Shown piece after piece: positions 43,136-52,996 of a stretch of DNA of 64,000 bases. Where the stretch lies: NCBI RefSeq assembly GCF_019504385.1, contig NZ_CP080590.1, positions 352,001 to 416,000 on the forward strand. Direction: 5' to 3'. The translations under genes were made by a program, and so were the position numbers. Below the pieces are notes generated by a model that was given only the letters and a program-made list of their open reading frames with translations, made no database searches and had not been told where the DNA came from. This DNA comes from Devosia salina (GTDB lineage: Bacteria; Pseudomonadota; Alphaproteobacteria; Rhizobiales; Devosiaceae). Each line of letters opens with the position of its first letter. Within the stretch, counting starts at the first letter, position 1.

Positions 43136-43807
43136 ATGACGCGCCGCCGCATCATCATCGTTGACGATCATCCGCTGTTCCGGGCTGCGCTCAGGCAGAC
43201 CCTTGCGGGCGGCGACGCCACGGTGAGCGTGGAAGAGGCGGGCGATCTCAACAGCCTCAGCGCCGCGCTGGAAACCGACCGCGATTGCGACCTCGTCCTG
43301 CTCGATCTCAACATGCCCGGCGTGCGTGGTTTTTCCGGGCTCCTGCTGCTGCGCGCGCAATATCCCGACATTCCGGTGATGATCATCTCCGCCGTCGAGG
43401 ACGCCACCGTCGTCCGCCGCGCCTTCGAGCTGGGCGCTGCCGGTTACCTGCACAAATCGGTGGGACCTACCGAAATCCGCCGCGCCATAGAAACCGTGCT
43501 CTCCGGCGAAGTCTTCGTGCCCGTCGGGACGACTCTGGGCGGCGAGGACGATCACACCGCGCTCATGAAGCGGCTGTCCACCCTCACCCCGCAACAGGTG
43601 CGGGTGCTCATGATGCTCAGCGACGGGCTGATGAACAAGCAGATCGCCTATGAGCTGTCCATCTCCGAGGCGACGGTGAAGGCCCATGTCTCGGCCATCC
43701 TGCAAAAGCTCGATGTCGATAGCCGCACCCAGGCGGTCATCGCCGCGGCCCGCATCGAGGACGGGCAGTTCGAGGCGCTGTTCTCCACCGGCGGCGACAA
43801 GGTCTGA
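43136..43807 (+). CDS. LuxR/NarL-family response regulator
   Basis: A 223-residue two-component regulator. The receiver domain has IIIVDDHPLFR, the phosphoacceptor Asp in LVLLDLNMPG near residue 58, and the conserved Lys in GYLHKSVGPTE near 107. The C-terminal LuxR helix-turn-helix reads LTPQQVRVLMMLSDGLMNKQIAYELSISEATVKAH, here in two pieces: LTPQQVRVL and NKQIAYELSISEATVKAHV. No histidine kinase is adjacent. It is divergent from the PodJ-like gene over 177 bases and may share control elements with it. ATG 43136 gives the standard N-terminus. Confidence 0.92.
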   Translation: MTRRRIIIVDDHPLFRAALRQTLAGGDATVSVEEAGDLNSLSAALETDRDCDLVLLDLNMPGVRGFSGLLLLRAQYPDIPVMIISAVEDATVVRRAFELGAAGYLHKSVGPTEIRRAIETVLSGEVFVPVGTTLGGEDDHTALMKRLSTLTPQQVRVLMMLSDGLMNKQIAYELSISEATVKAHVSAILQKLDVDSRTQAVIAAARIEDGQFEALFSTGGDKV

Positions 43808-43810
43808 GCC

Positions 43811-44209
43811 ATGAAGCCCGAAATTTCCATCATCACCATCGGTGTCGACGACCTGGAACGCGCCTTCGCCTTCTACCGGGCCCTGTTCGACATTGCCGAC
43901 GACCAGATCGGTGCCGGAGAGGACCACGTCGCCTTCTTCTTTGACGAGAAATTTTCCTTCGTGCTGTTCCCGCGCGACCAGATCGCCCAGACCGCCGGCA
44001 AGCCCGAAAGCCTCGAAGGCACGCCCGGCTTCGTGCTTAGCCACCGCGCCGAAAGCCCCGAAGCGGTCGATGAAATCCTCGAGCGCGTGCTGGTCGCCGG
44101 CGGCGCCATCATCACCCCCGGCACCCAGTCCGAATGGGGCTATTCGGCCTATTTCGAGGACAGCGAAGGCAATGTCTGGGAACTGATGGCAACGCCGACG
44201 GCGAACTGA
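43811..44209 (+). CDS. VOC-family (glyoxalase/bleomycin-resistance-like) protein
   Basis: A 132-residue single-domain vicinal-oxygen-chelate protein. It shows ISIITIGVDDLERAFAFYRAL at the N-terminus and YSAYFEDSEGNVWELM at the C-terminus, the classic beta-alpha-beta-beta-beta pattern with a metal-ligand Glu in VWELM. The reaction is unknown. It starts three bases after the response-regulator stop, so the two are probably cotranscribed. Confidence 0.85.
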   Translation: MKPEISIITIGVDDLERAFAFYRALFDIADDQIGAGEDHVAFFFDEKFSFVLFPRDQIAQTAGKPESLEGTPGFVLSHRAESPEAVDEILERVLVAGGAIITPGTQSEWGYSAYFEDSEGNVWELMATPTAN

Positions 44210-44310
44210 GCGTATTCCGCACGAGCAAACCAGGAGCCGTCCGCGGGCGTGTCCCGAGGGCCACGACCGGTCCGACCGGGGCGCCTGCGCTGACACGAAC
44301 GCAGCCGCCA

Positions 44311-45042
44311 TCACGGCTCGGGTGTTCCTGACCATGCACCGGCATGGGCGGCTTCAATCTTCGCAGCGACCCTTTCCTGCAACCGCCACAGGCTTTTGTC
44401 GTGAAAGCCGAGCTCCTCGAGCTTGGACACTGTCTGCAACAGATACTCGGCCATGGAGCCGCGAAATCCACAGGCAGTAGCCAGCACATCGGCAAGTTCG
44501 TCTTCGCTCAGCCCGGTGATATACCGACGACTTGTTCGGTCCATCGCGAAAGTCAGGGCCACAAGCGGTCCTTGCGCGGTCACCACATTGATCCAGCGCC
44601 TTGGAAAGGCCGTGGGAACCATGCTCATCTCACGCCTGACGAGCTTGTCCAATTCGGCCTCCAGCCCCACCTCGGGGAGCCGATAGACAACGCCACTGCA
44701 CTGCCCACCGCGATCGAGCACCATCATCAGGCCGGGCTGTTCGCGATTGCCGCGGAAGCGATAGTCCCAGCCGAGGCAGAAGCGCCTGCGCCACCCATGC
44801 GCCACAGCCTTTGCTTTCTCCTCGAATGCTGTCTCCGGCATCCAGATCAGCGATCCGCAACCAAACAGCCACAGCGGCCCTGCCGGTCGCTCGCGCATGA
44901 TGTGCGCGACGGTCTCGGCAAAGTCGCTCTCCGTCGCCGGTCGAAAGCCATCGAGCAATTGCGGTCCCGGATCTGAAATGGTCCGGTGCACCAAAGCAAC
45001 GTGTCGTTCACTCAGCCGCATCTGTCGGTTGGTCGAAGACAT
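44311..45042 (-). CDS. ChaC-type gamma-glutamylcyclotransferase
   Basis: A 243-residue enzyme of the ChaC family, which cleaves glutathione to 5-oxoproline and Cys-Gly. The substrate-binding motif WLFGCGSLIWMP lies near residue 60, and the proposed catalytic Glu is E in KLVRREMSMVP near 138. The GVVYRLPE strand is also present. The N-terminal 55 residues are longer than the family core. It lies alone, followed by 100 bases to the VOC gene and preceded by a 400-base stretch with no clear gene. Confidence 0.9.
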   Translation of the reverse strand: MSSTNRQMRLSERHVALVHRTISDPGPQLLDGFRPATESDFAETVAHIMRERPAGPLWLFGCGSLIWMPETAFEEKAKAVAHGWRRRFCLGWDYRFRGNREQPGLMMVLDRGGQCSGVVYRLPEVGLEAELDKLVRREMSMVPTAFPRRWINVVTAQGPLVALTFAMDRTSRRYITGLSEDELADVLATACGFRGSMAEYLLQTVSKLEELGFHDKSLWRLQERVAAKIEAAHAGAWSGTPEP

Positions 45043-45442
45043 ATCTCACTCCGCCCGCTGCCAAACACAGCTTCTGCGCATGGACGTGCCGCTGTCGCTC
45101 ACCGTTGGTTTGGCGGCACCATATCAATATCGGCTGAACGAGCCGCAGACACTTTCACATCGCAGTTTTGTGTCGAGGAGAATGCGCGGTTCAAATCGGC
45201 GTCGGCCATCCCGTCATCGCGACGTCCTGCATCCGGAGGATGGCGTTGTAGCAACTGCAATATGCGTCGAAACAACATGCTTGAATCCTCCAGCCCGACC
45301 TGTGGATACCAAGAAAGCATACGCCCCCGTCTGCGGGTAAACAAGAAATTTGCTTGGTTCACGGATGCCAGGCAAGCAACAGAGGCGTGGTACTATTGCT
45401 GGCCAGCAGCGGCCGTTCCACTACCCACGCCAGCCCGGCTCC
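45043..45442. other. 400-base stretch without a recognisable gene
   Basis: This interval upstream of the ChaC gene is visibly richer in A and T than its surroundings. Short open frames exist on both strands, the best being a minus-strand reading from about 45278 to 45099 (MLFRRILQLLQRHPP...), but none has a ribosome binding site or recognisable protein pattern. It may contain the ChaC promoter near its left end. I see no tRNA, repeat or mobile element that can be defended. Confidence 0.5.
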
Positions 45443-46993
45443 TCAGAACCCGCCACCGGTCTTGAAGCCGCCGGTCTTGCGCGTGCCCGATGATCCCGTC
45501 CGGGGCCGCGAGAACCCGCCGCCAGACGAGCCGCCACCGCCCCAGCCGCCGCCGAACCCGCCGCCAAAGCCGCCTTTCGACTTGCTCTTGTTGCTCCCCG
45601 AGCCGCCAAAGCTGCCTTCGGGCCACTGGAAGCCGCCGCCGCTGGGCGGCCACGGATTGCTGCCGCCCGAGCGGCGCGTGGGCTTGTAGCCGGCGCCCCA
45701 TTCGCTGCCCGGCGCCCAGTTCTGGCTTTTGCGCCACTGGTCCCAATAGCTGGCCGCCGAAATGCCGCCGCGCAGGAAATCGTTGAGCAAATCGCCCACC
45801 AGCCTGTCCTCGCGGAAGCTCGAGCCCGGATCGTCGAAGCGCTGTTTCTTGAACTCCCACTGGATGTCTTCCAGCTCGCGCCGCCGGGCCGCCAGCGTTT
45901 TCAGCCGTTCCTTCTGCTCGCGGCTCTCTTCCTCTTCCTCGCGCATGCGCGCCCGCGCATCGTCGATCTGCGCCACGATCGTGTCGTCCTGGGCGGTGCG
46001 GGTCTTGCGGGCTTCGCTGAGCAGGGTCTGGATGTCCTCGCGCCCCAGCGCCGCAGCCAGGTCGTTGGCCGCACCCTCGAAGGCCGGGTCGCGTCCCTCG
46101 GCCAGCGCCTGCAACTGGCCGGCCGCCGCGTCGCGCTGATCCTCGATCGTGGTGATTTCGGCATCGAGCTTTTCGATTTCGGCCTGCGCCCTGGCAATGG
46201 CCTCGCGAATGGGCTTGCCCCCGGCCGCGTCGACCGCTGCGATTTCCATCTGGGCCAGCCGGGCTTCGGCAGCCGCCACATTGGCCTCCTGCCGCTCGGC
46301 ATGCTCGCGCAGCCGCAGGGGAATCTCGTTGAGCATGGCATAATTGGGCCGCGCCTTAGCGAAGCCGACCAGGTCGGCCACCAGCCCGTCGAGATAGCGC
46401 GTCAGATTGCCCGCCTTGTAGCTGGCGGTGCCATAACCGGCGTCCCACAGATACATGAACAGCGGATCGTCGCGATAGGGGCGGCCCTTGTCCTCGCGGT
46501 CGGCCTCGGCCTGCTCGGTCTTGCGCATCGACTGTTCGGCAATGCGGTCCAGTTCCTCGGTCTCGGCCTTCTGGGCGGCAAAGGCGGGATCGGTCGCCAG
46601 CTTGGCTGCCTGTTCGGCGGTCAGCGCCGTCAGCCTGTCCTGCTGCTCTTCCAGCACCTTAAGCGCAGCGGCCCGCCGCTCGGCCAGCGCCGCGCGGCTG
46701 GCATCAAGGGCGCTGATCGCCTTTTCGGCCTTGCTGACATCCTTGGCATGGGCCTTGAGCATGTCGCGCGCCCGCGTCTCGGCGCCCGAAATCTGTCCGT
46801 CCAGCTCGGCCTGCACGGCCGGGTCGAGCCGCAGCCGCGCCAATTGCCGGAAGAGCTCGGCTTCCTGCTCCCGCGTCTTGCTCAGCCGCTCGGCCGTGCG
46901 GGCCACGCGCTTGGACAATTCGTCCTCTTCGCGCCGGATGTCGCGCATGGCTTCTTCAAGACTGGCAAGGGCCTGTGGGCCGCGAATGCTCAT
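45443..46993 (-). CDS. Coiled-coil protein with glycine-rich C-terminal tail
   Basis: A 516-residue protein with no recognised family. Residues about 1-400 are highly charged and helical, with long heptad patterns (for example EEDELSKRVARTAERLSKTR and IEKLDAEITTIEDQRDAAAG). A globular insert near 165-205 (DDPLFMYLWDAGYGTASYKAGN) interrupts them. The C-terminus from about 430 is Gly/Ser-rich and dominated by GGF and GGW repeats. No signal peptide or membrane helix is seen. It is the last gene of a three-gene operon with a TelA-like and a DUF6384 protein, four bases from the latter, so it probably acts with them at the membrane. Confidence 0.8.
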   Translation of the reverse strand: MSIRGPQALASLEEAMRDIRREEDELSKRVARTAERLSKTREQEAELFRQLARLRLDPAVQAELDGQISGAETRARDMLKAHAKDVSKAEKAISALDASRAALAERRAAALKVLEEQQDRLTALTAEQAAKLATDPAFAAQKAETEELDRIAEQSMRKTEQAEADREDKGRPYRDDPLFMYLWDAGYGTASYKAGNLTRYLDGLVADLVGFAKARPNYAMLNEIPLRLREHAERQEANVAAAEARLAQMEIAAVDAAGGKPIREAIARAQAEIEKLDAEITTIEDQRDAAAGQLQALAEGRDPAFEGAANDLAAALGREDIQTLLSEARKTRTAQDDTIVAQIDDARARMREEEEESREQKERLKTLAARRRELEDIQWEFKKQRFDDPGSSFREDRLVGDLLNDFLRGGISAASYWDQWRKSQNWAPGSEWGAGYKPTRRSGGSNPWPPSGGGFQWPEGSFGGSGSNKSKSKGGFGGGFGGGWGGGGSSGGGFSRPRTGSSGTRKTGGFKTGGGF

Positions 46994-46997
46994 GGGC

Positions 46998-47936
46998 CTA
47001 CCACCGCGTCACCGCGCCGCCCAGAACCGGCACGGCGTATTGAACATCAAGGAAACCGTCGGACTTGCGGCCCACCAGATTGGCCTGGATGATGCCATCG
47101 TCCTGCTTGTCGGCGGCCACGGCATTGTAGACGCTCTCGGGCACGCGCACGCCCCACATCGACACCGTTTCGGTCTCGCCATTCTCCTCGTTGAGAATGG
47201 GCAGCGACAGCGCCTCCCCATCGGGGTCGATCGCCTCGACCACGACATAATAGTTCGTGGCATCGGTATTGACCTCGGGGAAGGTCCAGAAGCCCGATTG
47301 CACGCCCTCGCGATTGACCACCCGCAGCGCATATTGCTGGCGCAACTGGTCGCGCAGCGCCGTCAGGCGCGCCACGGCGTCCTCGGCCCCCGCGCGATTG
47401 CCCTCGGCGGCAAAGGCCTTGCCACGGCTGACCAGCGCCTCGGCGTCGGTCACCGCCTGCTGCACCTTTGTCTCGTCATAGATGGTCTGGTAGAGCGCAT
47501 CCATCTGCGCCGGCAGGCCCTCGCTCAATTCGATCCGGGCCTGCTCGGCCTGGCCGCGCTGATAGGGCTGCCAGACGCCGAAATAACCGATGCCCAGGGC
47601 CGCCAGCGCCACCAGCGCCAGCAGCACCGGACGCCCCCATTGCCGACGGCCCACATAGAGGCGCGCCAGCGTCCGGCCCAGGCTGGGGCCCGGCGGCACA
47701 TAGGTGAAGCGGCTCTCGGCCAGGGCCGACACGCCTTCCTTCAGGATATGGTCGGGTACTTCAATACCCTGCTGGTGATAGACCGAGCGCAGCCTTTCGA
47801 TCAGCTGCGCCTCGCGCGCCGCGCCGTCGAGCTCGCGTGTAACCAGGTCCTGCCGGTGACGGAGCGTGTCCACCACGTCCATCGCCAGCATGACTTCATC
47901 GAGAGGGGCAGCGGCCTTCGCCGACGCGTCACTCAT
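46998..47936 (-). CDS. DUF6384-like membrane protein
   Basis: A 312-residue protein resembling the DUF6384 family. The N-terminal 100 residues are helical and cytoplasmic (LDEVMLAMDVVDTLRHRQDL). A single transmembrane helix follows at about 107-127 (VLLALVALAALGIGYFGVW), then a helical stalk and a beta-rich C-terminal domain (GFWTFPEV, YYVVVEAIDPDGEAL, SVYNAVAADKQDDG). No function is known. It sits between a TelA-like gene (29-base gap) and the coiled-coil protein (four-base gap), forming one operon. By analogy with XpaC-TelA pairs it may be the membrane partner of the TelA-like protein; this is inference. Confidence 0.78.
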   Translation of the reverse strand: MSDASAKAAAPLDEVMLAMDVVDTLRHRQDLVTRELDGAAREAQLIERLRSVYHQQGIEVPDHILKEGVSALAESRFTYVPPGPSLGRTLARLYVGRRQWGRPVLLALVALAALGIGYFGVWQPYQRGQAEQARIELSEGLPAQMDALYQTIYDETKVQQAVTDAEALVSRGKAFAAEGNRAGAEDAVARLTALRDQLRQQYALRVVNREGVQSGFWTFPEVNTDATNYYVVVEAIDPDGEALSLPILNEENGETETVSMWGVRVPESVYNAVAADKQDDGIIQANLVGRKSDGFLDVQYAVPVLGGAVTRW

Positions 47937-47965
47937 GCCGTGCTTTCACCAATATCCCGTTGGCC

Positions 47966-49186
47966 TCAGTTCCGGGTTTCGAGCAGCAGGGCATTGCCCT
48001 CAGCTGCCAATGTCGCCAGCCGCCGCTTGCCGTCTTCCACGGCATCGCGGATTTCGGCGGAATTCTTGGTGGAAGCCACGCGCATCTCGTTGATGATGGT
48101 GCGGCTCTTCTCCTGGAAGTTGACCACGCTGTCGACCAGCTTCTTGACCGCATCGGCGCGCACCGTCGGGCCATAGCCGGCCTTGATGGCCTCTTCCTGC
48201 ACCTTGTCGCCGATCTCGGAAAGCGTCTCGAGGCTTTTGGACATGCCTTCCTTCATCGCGTTCAGCGTCTCGGTCGATTCATGCAGGCCGAACATGCCGG
48301 TAAACGAGGCCGAAAGCGCGGTCAGCACGGTTTCATTGGTCGAGAAGAACGAGATCGACTGCTGATAGACCCGCTCCTTGGCATTGGTGGTCTGCATCAG
48401 CCGCGCCATCACCACTTCCGAGGTATTGTAGGAGATGGTCAGATTGTCCGAGAGGTCCTTGGCGATCTGGTAGCGCTTTTCCTCGTTCTGCATTTCCCGA
48501 AGGCGTTCGTCACGCGCCATTTCGAGCCGCGCCCGGTCGGCGGGCACGTCCCCGGCATAGGCGGCCAGCTCGTCGGCGGCCTTCTGCAGGATGTTCTTCT
48601 TCTCGGCCAGGCGCTGCTCGGCCGTCTGCAGCACTTCGAGCGCCATCACTTCGGATTGTTTCAGCGCCCCGCGGAAATCGCGATAGGCCTCGAGAATGGT
48701 GTGCTCGCGGTCGATCTGGTCCTTGGTGTCCGACGTGACCTCCAGATAGGTGTCGCGGATCTTGTTGAAGCGCGTGGCAATGTCGCCGCGGCTGACCTTC
48801 ATCCACACATTCGAGACGCGCTCCATGAGGTCTATTCTGTTGTCCGCGAGCTGGTCGACCATGCCCTTGGCATCGTCGCGGATGGAATCGAAGCCCTTGG
48901 TGATGTCCTCGTAGCGCTCGCCGATCTTCATGGCGGCGACCTGCTCGCGCACCACTTCGTTGAAGGCGCTGGCCTGGCTCAGCGTGCGGCCGATCAGGAT
49001 GACGCGGGTCTCGTCCAGCTCGGTAATCTGCTGCAAGAGCCCGGTAATGGGGGGCTCGCCCTGGTTTTCGGGCCAGATGCCCAGGTCGCGGATGGCGTTG
49101 ACCGCCTTGTCCAGGTACTGCAACGGCTTTTCGGCAAGCGCCGAAACGGCGGGCGCGGTTGCACTTTGTGTCGCTTGGTCGGTCAT
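47966..49186 (-). CDS. TelA-like (toxic anion resistance family) protein
   Basis: A 406-residue soluble, almost entirely helical protein. It resembles the TelA/KlaA family in its repeated long helices with motifs such as NLTISYNTSEVVMARLMQTTNAKERVYQ, shown here by its key words NLTISYNTSEVVMAR and YQQSISFFSTNETVL. TelA proteins were named for plasmid tellurite resistance, but most have no proven link to tellurite and are associated with envelope stress. ATG 49186 is preceded by AGGGAGCCCAGG. It is the first gene of a three-gene operon with the DUF6384 and glycine-rich proteins. Confidence 0.75.
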   Translation of the reverse strand: MTDQATQSATAPAVSALAEKPLQYLDKAVNAIRDLGIWPENQGEPPITGLLQQITELDETRVILIGRTLSQASAFNEVVREQVAAMKIGERYEDITKGFDSIRDDAKGMVDQLADNRIDLMERVSNVWMKVSRGDIATRFNKIRDTYLEVTSDTKDQIDREHTILEAYRDFRGALKQSEVMALEVLQTAEQRLAEKKNILQKAADELAAYAGDVPADRARLEMARDERLREMQNEEKRYQIAKDLSDNLTISYNTSEVVMARLMQTTNAKERVYQQSISFFSTNETVLTALSASFTGMFGLHESTETLNAMKEGMSKSLETLSEIGDKVQEEAIKAGYGPTVRADAVKKLVDSVVNFQEKSRTIINEMRVASTKNSAEIRDAVEDGKRRLATLAAEGNALLLETRN

Positions 49187-49401
49187 CCTGGGCTCCCTCT
49201 GGGCTGGGCCGATCCGGCATCACAGCCGGTCAGCCCTAGATTGCGTCTGCCGCCCGGCCTGACAATTGCAACTGCAGGCCCGGACAACTATTTAGTCCAT
49301 ATTGGTGCGAAAAAGCCGCACGTAAAGAGTTGGACCCGCGCCATGTCTGCATGCTCCGCCCCCCGTTTGTCTGTTGTGTTTGTTTTCGGGTGCCGCGCCT
49401 G

Positions 49402-49866
49402 ATGGATTTTGGTGGACGCTATCGTATTCGCGCCAGCCGCGCCGACGTCTGGGCCGCGCTCAACGACCCCGACATGCTCAAGGCCACCATCCCCGGCTGC
49501 AGCCATATCGCCTGGTCTGGTCCGGCCACGCTGGATCTGGCGATCACCGTCAATCTGGGCGTGGTCAAGCCGGTCTTCAAAGGCGAGCTGGCGCTGTCCA
49601 ATGTCGTGCCGGCGCAAAGCTATACCCTCTCCGGCAAGGGCAAGGGCGGGCTGATGGGACTGGCCGAGGGACAGGCCGACATCACCCTCGCCGACCGGGA
49701 CGGGGACACCCTGCTGGCCTTTTCGGCCCAGGGCGGTGCCTCGGGGCAGATCATGAAGCTGGGCAAGGCCATTGTTGGCAATTCGGCACAGAAGATCATC
49801 GACGGTTTCTTCGAGCGCTTCGCCAGCGCCATGGGCGTCGAGATTGAAGCCCTTGGCCCCGCCTGA
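49402..49866 (+). CDS. CoxG-family SRPBCC domain protein
   Basis: A 154-residue protein with the SRPBCC fold of the CoxG family (carbon monoxide dehydrogenase subunit G-like). The N-terminus MDFGGRYRIRASRADVWAALNDPDML and the PGCSHIAWSGP segment, seen here as DVWAALNDPDML and IPGCSHIAW, are signature features. CoxG proteins recruit CO dehydrogenase to the membrane in some bacteria, but no cox genes are in the window, so another role such as lipid or quinone binding is possible. ATG 49402 is chosen for the family start; a longer open frame begins at 49330. Confidence 0.87.
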   Translation: MDFGGRYRIRASRADVWAALNDPDMLKATIPGCSHIAWSGPATLDLAITVNLGVVKPVFKGELALSNVVPAQSYTLSGKGKGGLMGLAEGQADITLADRDGDTLLAFSAQGGASGQIMKLGKAIVGNSAQKIIDGFFERFASAMGVEIEALGPA

Positions 49867-49985
49867 GCCCGCCGCATTCAGCATTGCTTAACCACGCCAG
49901 AAACGGCCCCAACTCGGCCATGATTCCGCCGCGGCTGATCCGCTAAAGAGGAAGCAGTTCAACGCAATTTGCTTCAAATCCCATC

Positions 49986-50108
49986 ATGTCCACCCAGTCC
50001 CGCGACAGCATCGCCCTCTACATCATTGCCGCCCTGGCGGTTCTGGCCACCATGTATGCCGATATCGACCTGGGCGAGATGTTCCGCGCGCTCCTTGCCC
50101 GCGTCTAG
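49986..50108 (+). CDS. Small membrane protein, 40 residues
   Basis: A short frame too small for usual gene tables. It encodes MSTQSRDSIALYIIAALAVL followed by ATMYADIDLGEMFRALLARV. Residues about 9-24 form a single hydrophobic helix, with a short acidic C-terminal part. The codon use matches the neighbours and no stop interrupts it, but no Shine-Dalgarno sequence is seen close to the ATG. It stands between CoxG and the nucleoside operon. I do not recognise a family; it may be a small membrane regulator or chance. Confidence 0.45.
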   Translation: MSTQSRDSIALYIIAALAVLATMYADIDLGEMFRALLARV

Positions 50109-50160
50109 GCTGGTCGGGGGCGACGCCCGCGCAGGGCGAAGTCCCGGTCGCTCCACAGGC

Positions 50161-50185
50161 AAATTTTGACCAACCGGAAAAATTT
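50161..50185. promoter_or_regulatory. Inverted repeat upstream of the nucleoside operon
   Basis: AAATTTT and AAAATTT are separated by eleven bases, 115 bases before the start of the first operon gene. The rest of the 190-base leader is GC-rich, so the AT-rich repeat stands out. It could be the operator of a nucleoside-responsive regulator, which is not encoded in this window. No convincing -35/-10 pair was found. Confidence 0.4.
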
Positions 50186-50300
50186 CGCGCCTGCCCTCTT
50201 GCGGGAGACGCCATTGCACGATTTTATCCCCTGCTAGCGCACGCAGATTGACCTTCGGGCTCTGGTCCCGGTGCTGGTGCGAGACAGGGAGACTGAATCA

Positions 50301-51302
50301 ATGAAAATTTCTTTCCTTACCAAGGCCATCGCGGGCGGCGTCGCACTGAGCGCGCTCATGGCTGGCGCTGCCTTTGCCGACGGCGCTCTGGTCTATGACG
50401 GCGGCGGCAAGTTCGACAAGTCGTTCAACGAGGCAGCCTATACCGGCGCCGAAAAGTTCAAGGCCGAGGGCGGCGCCTACCAGGATCTGGAAATTTCCGG
50501 CGATGCCATGCGCGAGCAGGCCATCCGCCAGTTCGCCTCGCGCGGCAACAACCCGATCGTGCTGCCGGGCTTCTCCTGGGAAACCGCGCTGCGCGCCGTC
50601 GCCCCTGAATTCCCCGATACCAAGTTCACCATCATCGACACCGTTGTGGACCTGCCCAACGTCCAGTCCGTGGTCTTCAAGGAACACGAAGGCTCGTACC
50701 TGGTCGGTATCCTGGCCGCCATGAAGTCGGAAAGCGGCAAGATCGGCGTCGTCCCGGCGTTCAACTTCGACCTGCTCGAAGCCTTTGCCTGCGGCTATGC
50801 CCAGGGCGCCAAGTCGGTGAACCCCGATATCGAAGTGCTCGAAACCTATGTCGGTACCGGCTTTGATGCCTTCAACGACCCGGTCAAGGCCACCGAAGTC
50901 GCCAAGTCCCAGCTCGATCAGGGCGTGGACGTCATCTTCCAGGTCGCCGGTGGCGCCGGTGCTGGCGTGCTTCAGGCTGCTGCCGACGCCGGCAAGTACG
51001 GCATTGGCGTGGACAGCAACCAGAACCACCTGCACCCCGGTTCGGTCCTGACCTCGATGCTCAAGCGCGTTGACGTCGCCACCTACAACGCCATGAAGGG
51101 CGTTGCCGATGGCACCTGGGAGCCCGGCGTGATCGTGCTCGGCCTGGCCGAAGATGGCGTTGGCGCTGCCTTCGATGAGAACAATGCTTCGCTCGTCACC
51201 GACGACATGAAGGCCGCCGTCGAAAAGGCCAAGGCCGACATCATCTCGGGTGCCGTCACCGTGCACGATTATCGCACCGACAAGACCTGCGACGCCCTCT
51301 AG
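50301..51302 (+). CDS. BMP-family nucleoside ABC transporter substrate-binding protein
   Basis: A 333-residue periplasmic or lipoprotein-like binding protein of the BMP/PnrA family, which binds purine and pyrimidine nucleosides. Residues 1-26 form a signal peptide (SALMAGAAFA) without a lipobox Cys. The mature N-terminus carries LVYDGGGKFDKSFNEAAY, a family signature, and later VAGGAGAGVLQAA and GIGVDSNQ. ATG 50301 has AGGGAG at 50286-50291. It opens the 13-kb nucleoside operon, ahead of an ATPase and two permeases, which supports nucleoside rather than other ligands. Confidence 0.93.
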   Translation: MKISFLTKAIAGGVALSALMAGAAFADGALVYDGGGKFDKSFNEAAYTGAEKFKAEGGAYQDLEISGDAMREQAIRQFASRGNNPIVLPGFSWETALRAVAPEFPDTKFTIIDTVVDLPNVQSVVFKEHEGSYLVGILAAMKSESGKIGVVPAFNFDLLEAFACGYAQGAKSVNPDIEVLETYVGTGFDAFNDPVKATEVAKSQLDQGVDVIFQVAGGAGAGVLQAAADAGKYGIGVDSNQNHLHPGSVLTSMLKRVDVATYNAMKGVADGTWEPGVIVLGLAEDGVGAAFDENNASLVTDDMKAAVEKAKADIISGAVTVHDYRTDKTCDAL

Positions 51303-51328
51303 GGCCGGCAACAAGGGGTTGAGCTGCA

Positions 51329-52995
<1,667 letters not shown>

Positions 52996-52996
<1 letters not shown>

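Noticed and set aside
45188..45197. GGTTCAAATC, a tRNA T-loop-like sequence
   Set aside because: The T-stem has a mismatch, and no matching acceptor, anticodon or D arm could be found upstream.
49330..49401. Longer N-terminus for the CoxG-type protein
   Set aside because: The added 24 residues are Cys-rich and do not resemble the family, whose start matches ATG 49402.
47960..49402. A 480-codon plus-strand open frame
   Set aside because: Antisense to the TelA-like gene; the composition is rich in His, Gly and Arg, as expected of a shadow frame.
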